Assembly (NCBI GenBank): GCA_009916335.1
Contig: SAAR01000213.1
Span: 1-5,703, forward strand
DNA: 5,703 bases
Origin: Erysipelotrichia bacterium
GTDB lineage: Bacteria > Bacillota_I > Bacilli_A > Erysipelotrichales > Erysipelotrichaceae
Reading direction: 5' to 3'
In this document: piece after piece, positions 1 through 5,173 of the stretch
Numbering within the stretch: position 1 is the stretch's first letter
How the letters are laid out: each line of letters begins with the position of its first letter
Notes under the pieces: generated by a model
Seen by the model: the letters and a program-made list of their open reading frames with translations, nothing else
Database searches by the model: none
What the model was told of the DNA's origin: nothing
Position numbers and translations under genes: made by a program

Positions 1-539
1 TCATGTAAAACAGCTTCGCATTCATACTTTTCATTCAAATCTCTCAAATACTTCAATTCTTGTTCCATTTGATACAAATCGTTCAAACATGAGATCTGAA
101 CATTATCAGTAAGAAATCTTTGTTCTTCTATTGATTTTAAAAGCTCTTGATACTCTTTTATTTTTGGTAAGACACCTTTTGCTTTTGGCTTTACCATTCT
201 GTAATGCTTTATTTTCAATACAACGCTATCAAGAACAGACTTATCAAACTTATCAACTACTATGATCGCTTTAGTTTTTATGTTTGTTTTAGCTACACCA
301 TCCTGAATTTTTTGTATAACGTTTTTTAGTTCCGTTTCTCTCACATCATCAATAGCAATAAGATCGCTATGTTTAATGCCGAACTTAATGCAGTTATAAG
401 TCGGATTCGAATAATGTATATGTCTTTCTTTTGCTATCTCTTTAAGCAAAGTCGATTTACCTACACCGCTAACACCAGATACAACAACAACATCACATTT
501 ATCTAAAGCTTTTTCTATTTTTTCTTTTAAGTTATTCAT
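1..539 (-). CDS. P-loop NTPase, N-terminal part (runs off left edge)
   Basis: There are 179 complete codons from ATG at 539-537, and the frame is still open at the window edge. A Walker A motif, GVSGVGKST, lies at residues 22-30 after a beta strand (VVVVS). A Walker B-like segment, LIAIDD, is at about 60-65, and a second hydrophobic strand, AIIVVDK, at about 91-97 could carry a sensor-type residue. From about residue 110 on it becomes lysine/glutamate-rich and probably helical or coiled-coil. The start is supported by AAGGAG about seven bases upstream (546-551). The fold suggests an AAA- or kinase-like ATPase that binds ATP and probably acts on nucleic acid or protein, but I cannot name the family. 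It follows a terminator at 635-654, so it needs its own promoter in 540-634; I see no convincing one. It is a gene with high confidence; function beyond nucleotide binding is unknown. Confidence 0.85.
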   Translation of the reverse strand, partial: MNNLKEKIEKALDKCDVVVVSGVSGVGKSTLLKEIAKERHIHYSNPTYNCIKFGIKHSDLIAIDDVRETELKNVIQKIQDGVAKTNIKTKAIIVVDKFDKSVLDSVVLKIKHYRMVKPKAKGVLPKIKEYQELLKSIEEQRFLTDNVQISCLNDLYQMEQELKYLRDLNEKYECEAVLH

Positions 540-624
540 ATATCTCTCCTTTTGTTTTAATGAATAGATATTGAATAATCAATTAAAAGAATAAAATCAA
601 ATTTAATCGGAAAATAAATTAATA

Positions 625-654
625 AACTATATAAAAGCGGTAGGTATACCGCTT
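625..654 (-). terminator. Intrinsic terminator after the methylase operon
   Basis: A perfect 8-bp stem, AAGCGGTA/TACCGCTT (635-642 with 647-654), has a 4-base loop. On the minus strand it is followed by TTTTATATAG, a short, interrupted U-run. It lies 42 bases downstream of the stop at 697 and closes the methylase-to-697 gene run. On the plus strand it is followed by ATTTTATTA, so weak bidirectional action is possible. Confidence 0.7.
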
Positions 655-696
655 ATTTTATTAGTCTTGCTTTTCATTCTACTTTACCTGAATGGA

Positions 697-1167
697 TTAT
701 ATGAGTTTTTGTAAATCTTCTTTCGATATGTTATCAAAATCTTCTTTCTTGAACTCTGAGATCTCCAACGGAAGAAGCTTCCTTGTATCATTGAAGATAT
801 TTTCAAGTTTATATTTCATCCTTTTATCAATGCGCATTATCTTTAAAGCTTCTTCATAGTCCATTATGAACTCATGATAACGAACCTCTTCATTTACTAT
901 ATAAAATCTACATGATGATTTGTTATACTGATCAACATCCATAACAACAAAGCTCAAATCATCACTGTCCTTTACCTCAATATCTCTTTGATGAAGATAA
1001 TGGATCATGAAATCTCTTATTTGTTCTTGTTGACATATTATTTCTTTAGCATCTTTTATTTCAGCAATAACTGAAACAACCCGTTTAGTTCTTAGTGTAG
1101 TTCTTTTTATTTCATATTTACTCTCTTCAAGACTACGAACCGTATAAAAATACAACCAATATGACAT
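697..1167 (-). CDS. Unrecognised 156-residue protein
   Basis: It starts at ATG 1167-1165 with GAGG about six bases upstream and ends with TAA. I do not recognise a family. The product is soluble, rich in charged residues and aromatics, with no signal peptide or membrane segment. The N-terminus (MSYWLYFYTV) looks like a beta strand; the C-terminal third is lysine/glutamate-rich and probably helical. It is the last gene of the methylase run, before the terminator at 635-654. Its leader is a near copy of the segment before the gene at 1234-1626 and carries a decayed copy of the 3' end of the gene at 1639-1941. The 22 codons between the previous gene's TGA and this ATG are all sense codons in the same frame, but the ribosome binding site supports this ATG. 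Typical of a small phage accessory protein. Confidence 0.8.
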   Translation of the reverse strand: MSYWLYFYTVRSLEESKYEIKRTTLRTKRVVSVIAEIKDAKEIICQQEQIRDFMIHYLHQRDIEVKDSDDLSFVVMDVDQYNKSSCRFYIVNEEVRYHEFIMDYEEALKIMRIDKRMKYKLENIFNDTRKLLPLEISEFKKEDFDNISKEDLQKLI

Positions 1168-1240
1168 ATTAACCTCGCTTATTTTTATTAAACCAACTAT
1201 TTCTTCATTAACTATTTTCTTTCTTTTTTCATATCAATCA
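1165..1240 (-). repeat. Repeat copy A: decayed gene end plus leader
   Basis: This stretch aligns with 1624-1700 over about 75 bases with a few small gaps and most positions identical. Shared blocks on the plus strand include ATTAAACCAACT and ACTATTTTC. In copy B the sequence is the coding end of the 1639-1941 gene plus the ribosome binding site of the next gene. In copy A the residues KIVNEE can still be read, after which small gaps break the reading frame. It fills the whole gap between the genes at 1234 and 1167. Confidence 0.7.
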
Positions 1241-1626
1241 ATCCACCATAACACGTTGCCTCTTTCTTTTTCCGATAACGTTCTATACATGTTTTCCATT
1301 ATGCAATAATAAGCGCACGAAAAAGACTCTCTTAATGTATCGTCATGACTATACTTAAAACTCATTTCACTGTTAAAACATAAGTTGATAGCATAGTTTA
1401 ACGTTCTTTGGTTTATGTATTCTTCATCAATGTTATTATAAGTATTGGCTAATGTAAGTCCTTTCCTAAACTCTATCTCAAAGAATGGGATCTTTGTTAT
1501 TTCAGGATATTCAGGATGTTTTGTATCTATCATTTTCGGATAAATCTTTTCTAAAACATTAAAACCTTCAACATTTTCAATAATAAAACTCATAATCTCA
1601 TCTCTTACTATTTCATGATATTGCAT
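1234..1626 (-). CDS. Unrecognised 130-residue protein
   Basis: It starts at ATG 1626-1624 with GAGAGG upstream; that site overlaps the stop of the preceding gene, with a gap of only 12 bases, so translation is probably coupled. It ends with TGA. No family recognised. The protein is acidic, with many glutamates, aromatic residues and asparagines, and four cysteines in the second half. No signal peptide or membrane segment is seen. A segment with KIPFFEIEF reads like a beta strand. It is third in the methylase run. The role is unknown; size and packing fit a phage early or accessory protein. Confidence 0.8.
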   Translation of the reverse strand: MQYHEIVRDEIMSFIIENVEGFNVLEKIYPKMIDTKHPEYPEITKIPFFEIEFRKGLTLANTYNNIDEEYINQRTLNYAINLCFNSEMSFKYSHDDTLRESFSCAYYCIMENMYRTLSEKERGNVLWWID

Positions 1627-1700
1627 TTTAAACCTCTCTTATTTTTGATTAAACCAACTGTTTTCTTCGTTCACTATTTTCATTCTCCTTTCAATCATTG
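1624..1700 (-). repeat. Repeat copy B: 3' end of the 1639-1941 gene plus leader
   Basis: This is the functional partner of the decayed copy at 1165-1240. It encodes the last residues of the 100-residue protein (MKIVNEENSWFNQK) and the ribosome binding site and start of the 130-residue gene. Confidence 0.7.
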
Positions 1701-1941
1701 CCATTTTTAAACACACATCAGCCATGACCAATACCCTTTGATAATGCTCTTCGTTATCACACTTACGCCTGTCTATGAGTAGCCTGTTAATCTTTGGCAC
1801 TTCTGCTAAACACTTTGCGAAAAGTTCCGGTGAATGCTCATGGAATGGCGTTGATAACATGCTTTCTATCGTTATATAGTTATTTCCCAAGTTGTTATTG
1901 TGAAAATCTACTGGTCTGAACTTCTTTCTACCTTTACTCAT
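1639..1941 (-). CDS. Unrecognised basic 100-residue protein
   Basis: It starts at ATG 1941-1939 with TGAGGA upstream and ends with TAA. The N-terminus is basic (MSKGRKKFRP). The middle and end look helical, with several arginine/lysine pairs (DRRK, ERRMK) that would suit binding to nucleic acid or to an acidic partner; that is inference only. There is no signal peptide or membrane segment, and no family is recognised. It lies 28 bases after the methylase stop with no terminator between, so it is probably co-transcribed with it. Its stop codon lies inside the ribosome binding region of the next gene. A degraded copy of its 3' end is present at 1165-1240, which suggests that a second gene of this type once stood there. 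Confidence 0.8.
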   Translation of the reverse strand: MSKGRKKFRPVDFHNNNLGNNYITIESMLSTPFHEHSPELFAKCLAEVPKINRLLIDRRKCDNEEHYQRVLVMADVCLKMAMIERRMKIVNEENSWFNQK

Positions 1942-1969
1942 AATTAAATCCTCATTTTGATGTTATTTT

Positions 1970-3007
1970 TTAAGCTGCTTTAAGAACCGGAACAGCCATT
2001 TTTTCTTTGAATACCATTAACAGCTCAACAATGTTTCTGTTTACGCCAACTCTTGCTTTTGTATGCGAATATTGGATGTTGATATGTTCGCTATCTGTTG
2101 TAGTAGGTAGTGAACTAAAGAAACCATCATTCAGGTTTTTATTACACAACATACCTACAGTTTTTTTCTCTTCTACTTTTTTCTGAACCCATGCGTAGCA
2201 TTGCTTATGCTGTTCATCATTAAAATCTGTTGAATACATAATCGAGCAATCACGATAAGGCGGATCACAAAACAGGAACGTATTTTTATTAACCTTAACG
2301 TCTTCATAGCTTCCACATGTGATCACAGCTTTCTGTAATGCTGTTGACCAGTTTTTGATATTTTCATAATCAAAACCATTTTTATTCGTCTGGAATGACG
2401 TGAAAATTCGCCCGTTTTTCTGACTGTATAAGCCCCTGAACATATTGTTTAAGAGGAAGTAGAACATAGCTGTTCCTCTCACTGAATATTCAGCTCCTAC
2501 TGGTAAGGAACGGTATTCTTCACGTAAGCGATAGTAGAAGTGTTTTTGACCGTCCAGCGTTTTATAGTGGTTGCGTTCTTCAATGGTCTTCAGCTCGTCA
2601 ATGAAGCCAGAACAATCCCTTTTAATGGTGATCAGGAGATTGATGATTTCCGGGTTAATGTCGTTCAGGTGGTAGCTTTTGATGTGCGCCCGGTGCTGAT
2701 TAAAAACTTCACAGAACATAGCTCCAGCGCCAAAAAACGGCTCTGCGTAGTATCGAATACGCTTAAAATCTGGCATGTAGGGGCGATACGCTTTGATGAG
2801 GCGACGTTTACCGCCAGCCCAAGCATATAAAGGGGTAAGTGGTTTGGTGATATAGTCCTGATCGTTTGCTGCTGTTTTCTGGTAATCAGGAACAGAAAGA
2901 ATAGTTTTGTTATGGTAGACTTCATGAATAATATTACGTGCTTTAGCAATGAAAGCATCAATATCAAGATGAAGGATATTAGATTTAGATTTTTTAGATA
3001 CAGTCAT
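1970..3007 (-). CDS. dam: Dam-like DNA N6-adenine methyltransferase (D12 class)
   Basis: It transfers a methyl group from S-adenosylmethionine to adenine N6 in DNA. With ATG at 3007 the product is 345 residues. Motifs appear in the order of the Dam/T4 Dam family: WAGGK at 63-67 (motif X), AEPFFGAGAMF at 88-98 (motif I, methyl-donor site), LNDINPEIIN at about 114-123, FLLNNMFRGLYSQKNG at about 184-199, and the catalytic DPPY at 248-251. A TTG at 3022 gives a 350-residue frame, but GGAG (3017-3020) lies nine bases before the ATG at 3007, so I chose that start. About 60 residues precede motif X, an extension not needed for the catalytic core and one that makes the protein longer than E. coli or T4 Dam as I recall them. 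GATC is the likely target by family, not proven here. It is the first gene of its run and sits behind a long structured leader. Confidence 0.93.
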   Translation of the reverse strand: MTVSKKSKSNILHLDIDAFIAKARNIIHEVYHNKTILSVPDYQKTAANDQDYITKPLTPLYAWAGGKRRLIKAYRPYMPDFKRIRYYAEPFFGAGAMFCEVFNQHRAHIKSYHLNDINPEIINLLITIKRDCSGFIDELKTIEERNHYKTLDGQKHFYYRLREEYRSLPVGAEYSVRGTAMFYFLLNNMFRGLYSQKNGRIFTSFQTNKNGFDYENIKNWSTALQKAVITCGSYEDVKVNKNTFLFCDPPYRDCSIMYSTDFNDEQHKQCYAWVQKKVEEKKTVGMLCNKNLNDGFFSSLPTTTDSEHINIQYSHTKARVGVNRNIVELLMVFKEKMAVPVLKAA

Positions 3008-3024
3008 AAAGTAAGGCTCCAATA

Positions 3025-3147
3025 ATAGTTAACTTGCGATTTATTAATCGCTACAGGCACAAATATTTATTTAGTGCTTTTGGTTTGATGCCCGGTTTAT
3101 CGAAGACCGGATTAAATAATGGAACCTTTCCGCATCAAGTTAACTAT
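3025..3147 (-). promoter_or_regulatory. Structured methylase 5' leader with nested helices
   Basis: A 12-bp inverted repeat, ATAGTTAACTTG at 3025-3036 against its complement at 3136-3147, closes the element. Inside it, all with Watson-Crick pairs: 3085-3091 with 3132-3138 (7 bp); 3092-3096 with 3106-3110 (5 bp); 3121-3124 with 3128-3131 (4 bp); 3057-3060 with 3074-3077, extended by AAAT/ATTT; and 3036-3041 with 3046-3051 (6 bp, loop TATT). The 7-bp helix meets its two inner hairpins with no unpaired bases, giving a neat three-way junction. The last three outer pairs compete with the 7-bp helix. The left edge is four bases from the methylase GGAG, so folding could affect ribosome access. It matches no riboswitch class I can recall. 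The outer arms contain the palindrome AGTTAACT, so a DNA-level role is also possible. Confidence 0.6.
3081..3138 (-). ncRNA. tRNA-like element ending in ACCA, without anticodon arm
   Basis: On the minus strand this 58-nt segment begins TTGATGC and ends GCATCAA-ACCA: a perfect 7-bp acceptor-type stem followed by a discriminator-like A and an encoded CCA. The 3' strand of the stem is flush with a 5-bp arm, CCGGT/ACCGG, whose loop holds TTCGATA, matching the T-loop pattern TTCRANN, though with one extra C/A mismatch at the stem end. The 5' side carries a 4-bp hairpin, GGAA-AGG-TTCC, where a D-arm would be, then a 10-base AT linker in place of the anticodon arm. It cannot be an ordinary decoding tRNA. 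It may be a tRNA mimic in the leader, a processing signal for RNase P, or a decayed tRNA. The geometry is seen directly; the function is inferred. Confidence 0.45.
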
Positions 3148-3179
3148 CAGAAGCAAATATGACTGCTTTGATGTGATTA

Positions 3180-3208
3180 ATTGTCTTTATTTCGCTTATG
3201 ACATTCAA
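3180..3208 (-). promoter_or_regulatory. Probable sigma70-type promoter of the methylase operon
   Basis: Minus-strand TTGAAT (3203-3208), a 17-base spacer and GACAAT (3180-3185). The -10 matches the consensus at four of six positions. It lies after the ankyrin terminator and before the structured leader, predicting a start near 3173 and a leader of roughly 165 bases. Moderate support only. Confidence 0.45.
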
Positions 3209-3254
3209 CACTTATTTTGAAGAAACACCTTCCATCTAAAACCCACAACCCCAT

Positions 3255-3287
3255 AAAAACAAAAAAACCAATTACTATCAATTGGTT
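3255..3287 (-). terminator. Intrinsic terminator of the two-gene ankyrin operon
   Basis: Perfect 8-bp stem AACCAATT/AATTGGTT (3266-3273 with 3280-3287) with a 6-base loop. On the minus strand it is followed by TTTTTGTTTTT. It lies about 60 bases after the stop at 3350. Confidence 0.85.
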
Positions 3288-3349
3288 ATATAGTTTAGCA
3301 AAAAGTGCTATTTATGATTTTACTACTTGCAATGTCAATATGATGTTGT

Positions 3350-3913
3350 TCAAGCTTTTCGACGGTAGTTCGAAATATCAGCATTTTCATAGCGGATCAT
3401 GAACATTAACAGCTCTGCGTTATTGCTGTTCAGCACCATATCATAAGCACTCATCCCGTCTTTGTTCTTCTGATAGAGATCTGCTCCATCCAAGAGAAGA
3501 AGCTTAAACAGCTCTACGTTTCCTTTTGCTGCTGCTAACTGGATAGGGGTTAGCCCGGAGGTGTCCAGCTCGTCATTCAGGCGTAGGCCAGAGTGAACAA
3601 CAGCATGATAGAAACCTGACGGCCACAATTTGGATGTGTTCTGTATGAGCTGGAGAAGCGCATACGCTTTCATGCTACCGGAACGGCCTGACAGGTAGAC
3701 CGCTAACAGATCCTGAGCGGTGTAATCGAGTAAACGGGTAATCAGGTATCTTTCATCATGGTTCTTCTCTAACAGCGGGAGAAGCATCTTTAATGAAGCG
3801 TCTTTCTGTTCCTGTTCTTCCGGCGTAGGAGCCGGGGAAGACAAAACAGCGTCAAATTGGGAGAGAAGCACAAAGCCGGTGCTACGGATCTGGTTAAGTA
3901 ATGCCGCTATCAT
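3350..3913 (-). CDS. Ankyrin-repeat protein, 187 residues
   Basis: It starts at ATG 3913-3911, which overlaps the TGA of the upstream ankyrin gene (ATGA), with AGGAAG inside that gene as ribosome binding site; translation is therefore likely coupled. Residues 117-149 form a clear 33-residue ankyrin repeat (SGLTPIQLAAAKGNVELFK, then LLLLDGADLYQK), and 150-182 a second, weaker one. Residues 1-115 are mostly helical, with a proline/glutamate-rich linker at about 25-37, and may hold divergent repeats or a separate domain. The C-terminus is RRKA, the same four residues that end its partner. No signal peptide or membrane segment. Ankyrin repeats bind proteins; the partner is unknown. Base composition is clearly more GC-rich than the small genes to the left (35 of 60 bases in 3541-3600). 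Confidence 0.88.
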   Translation of the reverse strand: MIAALLNQIRSTGFVLLSQFDAVLSSPAPTPEEQEQKDASLKMLLPLLEKNHDERYLITRLLDYTAQDLLAVYLSGRSGSMKAYALLQLIQNTSKLWPSGFYHAVVHSGLRLNDELDTSGLTPIQLAAAKGNVELFKLLLLDGADLYQKNKDGMSAYDMVLNSNNAELLMFMIRYENADISNYRRKA

Positions 3914-4374
3914 GCTTTACGTCTTCCTGCCCTTTTCACAGGAGCTGAAGGGGCTATCTCTTCCGGTTGTTCTTCTACTGCTTCTGGTTCAGGACGGTAG
4001 AACATCGAGCTTTTGAAGCTATACACGAACTGATCGCGTGTATGCCCGTTAACATCGTAAATGGTGGTATCAGCATTCCCCGCTATGAGAGCTTCATCTA
4101 ACTGACGACTGTTATATTTAGGGCTGAAAGCGGTATAGAACAGCGGCGTTCTTCCGTATATGTCTATAGCGTTGGGATTTGCCCCTAATCCTAACAACAG
4201 CTTCACGGCCTCAACATCACCACATCCAACGGCTTGATGTAAAGGTGTTAACTCGTTTTTGTCTCTTTCATGAATATCTTCACCGCAACTAATAAAATAT
4301 TTAATAGCCTGTAGTTTTTCATTGCCTTTCAATTTCCATATAGCAAAATAAAGTTTTGTTTGTTGTCTATCCAT
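3910..4374 (-). CDS. Ankyrin-repeat protein, 154 residues
   Basis: It starts at ATG 4374-4372 with GGAG seven bases upstream. Residues 38-70 are a canonical 33-residue ankyrin repeat (NELTPLHQAVGCGDVEAVK, then LLLGLGANPNAI). Residues 71-106 form a second with an insertion (DIYGRTPLFYTAF), and about 8-37 a capping repeat ending CGEDIHERD. After the repeats comes a tail of about 45 residues that is acidic and proline-rich (EPEAVEEQPEEIAPSAP), then basic (VKRAGRRKA); it is probably flexible. No enzymatic motif or secretion signal. It is the first gene of a two-gene operon and overlaps the next gene by four bases. The two proteins may act together, for example as a hetero-complex; that is inference. 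Confidence 0.9.
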   Translation of the reverse strand: MDRQQTKLYFAIWKLKGNEKLQAIKYFISCGEDIHERDKNELTPLHQAVGCGDVEAVKLLLGLGANPNAIDIYGRTPLFYTAFSPKYNSRQLDEALIAGNADTTIYDVNGHTRDQFVYSFKSSMFYRPEPEAVEEQPEEIAPSAPVKRAGRRKA

Positions 4375-4386
4375 AATATATCTCCA

Positions 4387-4400
4387 TTATTATATAATAA
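4387..4400. promoter_or_regulatory. AT-rich palindrome downstream of the ankyrin operon promoter
   Basis: TTATTATATAATAA is a perfect 14-bp palindrome just before the ribosome binding site. The inner 12 bases recur over the -10 box of the other ankyrin gene (5162-5173), and both are followed on the plus strand by GTCT. A shared operator is possible. In such AT-rich DNA chance is a real alternative. Confidence 0.4.
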
Positions 4401-4410
4401 GTCTTAATAT

Positions 4411-4439
4411 TATATATAATTAAAAATATATTTCGTCAA
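4411..4439 (-). promoter_or_regulatory. Promoter of the two-gene ankyrin operon
   Basis: Minus-strand TTGACG (4434-4439, five of six to consensus), a 17-base spacer and TATATA (4411-4416). A perfect TATAAT at 4409-4414 would give a 19-base spacer. Predicted start near 4404, giving a leader of about 30 bases with GGAG in place. Confidence 0.6.
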
Positions 4440-4583
4440 TATGGTTAAAAGTGTTTATTTAAATTTGACATTAAATAAAATTAATTATAACTTTAAATCA
4501 AGTAGAAAATTCTCCGTTTTTTACTATTAAACTCTAAGTAAGATATATATTGATGGTTCACATAATCCTTTGTTTTGTTGATA

Positions 4584-4608
4584 AGAAAAAAGCCCCGCAA
4601 GGGGCTTT
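4584..4608 (-). terminator. Strong intrinsic terminator after the single ankyrin gene
   Basis: AAAGCCCC/GGGGCTTT, an 8-bp stem (4589-4596 with 4601-4608), has a 4-base loop. On the minus strand a run of Ts continues past the stem. It lies 23 bases after the stop at 4632. On the plus strand it reads with a GCAA tetraloop and is followed by TTTATCTTTTT, so it may work both ways. Confidence 0.9.
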
Positions 4609-4631
4609 ATCTTTTTGGTGAGGTGGTGTTA

Positions 4632-5120
4632 TTAAAAGGCAAGTGCTAAATGTGCGTTAACAGTTTCCATTTTCTTTTTTCTGTTAGCTAAGAAGTTTAT
4701 AAAACTTACCTTCTGATTATGCGCTAACAAATCGTAATGGCGTTTACCATCATAACTTCTGATTAATGGATCACATCCAGCTTCAACCAGTAATCTGATT
4801 TTTTTCATATCCGTTGTATAGAACAATGCTGTTTCATGTTTGTTGTTAACATGATTTACCCTTGCGCCGTTCTCTATCAGGAAGCGGCATGTATCAACGT
4901 TGCTAACGCTGAACAAGGCTGTTTTCCCGTCTTCATTGGTAGCGTTCACATCAGCGCCACGGCTAAGAAGAAACTGAGCCACTTCAACAGATTCAGCACA
5001 GGATAAAGGCGTTAAACCTTCCGGCGATATGTAGTTAACATTTGCCCCTGCTAAAACAAGTTCTTTGATTTTTGTTATATTTGAACCGTATATCAATAAT
5101 AATTCATTAATGCTATTCAT
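4632..5120 (-). CDS. Ankyrin-repeat protein with 30-residue units, 162 residues
   Basis: Two starts are possible: GTG at 5126 and ATG at 5120. I prefer ATG 5120, with GAGG five bases upstream in a purine-rich leader; the GTG would sit inside that site. The protein is nearly all ankyrin repeats: residues 2-31 (cap), 32-61, 62-91, 92-121 and a degenerate unit from 122. Each carries a version of G-x-T-x-L followed by FLL-x-x-GA-x-VN. The spacing is exactly 30 residues, not the usual 33, so each unit appears shortened at the turn between its helices. The C-terminus is basic (NRKKK) then hydrophobic (HLALAF). It is monocistronic, between its own promoter and terminator. A protein-binding role is likely; the target is unknown. 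Confidence 0.9.
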   Translation of the reverse strand: MNSINELLLIYGSNITKIKELVLAGANVNYISPEGLTPLSCAESVEVAQFLLSRGADVNATNEDGKTALFSVSNVDTCRFLIENGARVNHVNNKHETALFYTTDMKKIRLLVEAGCDPLIRSYDGKRHYDLLAHNQKVSFINFLANRKKKMETVNAHLALAF

Positions 5121-5161
5121 AGACACCTCACCTTTTAGATCTACCTGATACTAATATACTA

Positions 5162-5173
5162 TATTATATAATA
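5162..5173. promoter_or_regulatory. AT-rich palindrome over the -10 box of the single ankyrin gene
   Basis: TATTATATAATA is a perfect 12-bp palindrome overlapping the -10 hexamer. The same 12 bases lie inside the palindrome at 4387-4400 upstream of the other ankyrin unit. A bound factor here would block the promoter. Confidence 0.4.

Larger units (their letters stand above)
3008..3349. other. Non-coding gap between methylase and ankyrin genes
   Basis: This 342-base gap has no credible gene. From right to left it holds about 60 bases of ankyrin-gene trailer, a terminator (3255-3287), a probable methylase promoter (3180-3208), a folded leader (3025-3147) and the methylase ribosome binding site (3017-3020). 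A 61-codon plus-strand frame from 3217 has no ribosome binding site and runs through the terminator and into the ankyrin gene, so I do not count it. Confidence 0.8.

Noticed and set aside
541..634. Promoter for the P-loop gene (TTGATT-type boxes on the minus strand)
   Set aside because: Several weak matches in very AT-rich DNA and none with a good -10 box; cannot choose one.
2540..2967. Open frames of 96-100 codons on both strands across the methylase gene
   Set aside because: They overlap a gene with clear D12 methylase motifs and look like frame shadows, with no ribosome binding site of note.
3008..3022. TTG start at 3022 giving a 350-residue methylase
   Set aside because: The only good ribosome binding site (GGAG 3017-3020) lies downstream of this codon and fits the ATG at 3007.
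3025..3147. Miniature transposon (MITE) with terminal inverted repeats
   Set aside because: No target-site duplication flanks the repeats, and the nested internal helices fit an RNA structure better.
3316..3338. Minus-strand TTGACA followed by CATAAA just after the ankyrin gene
   Set aside because: The -10 is poor with a 16-base spacer, and the transcript would end after about 50 bases at the terminator.
3217..3402. Plus-strand 61-codon frame
   Set aside because: No ribosome binding site; it crosses the ankyrin terminator and runs into the end of the opposite-strand ankyrin gene.
4540..4580. Minus-strand AAAGGATT followed by ATG-TGA, a start-stop unit
   Set aside because: A two-codon unit in AT-rich non-coding DNA, expected by chance; no supporting context.
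5121..5126. GTG start at 5126 for the single ankyrin gene
   Set aside because: The GTG sits in the purine-rich ribosome binding site itself; the ATG at 5120 has better spacing. Not fully excluded.
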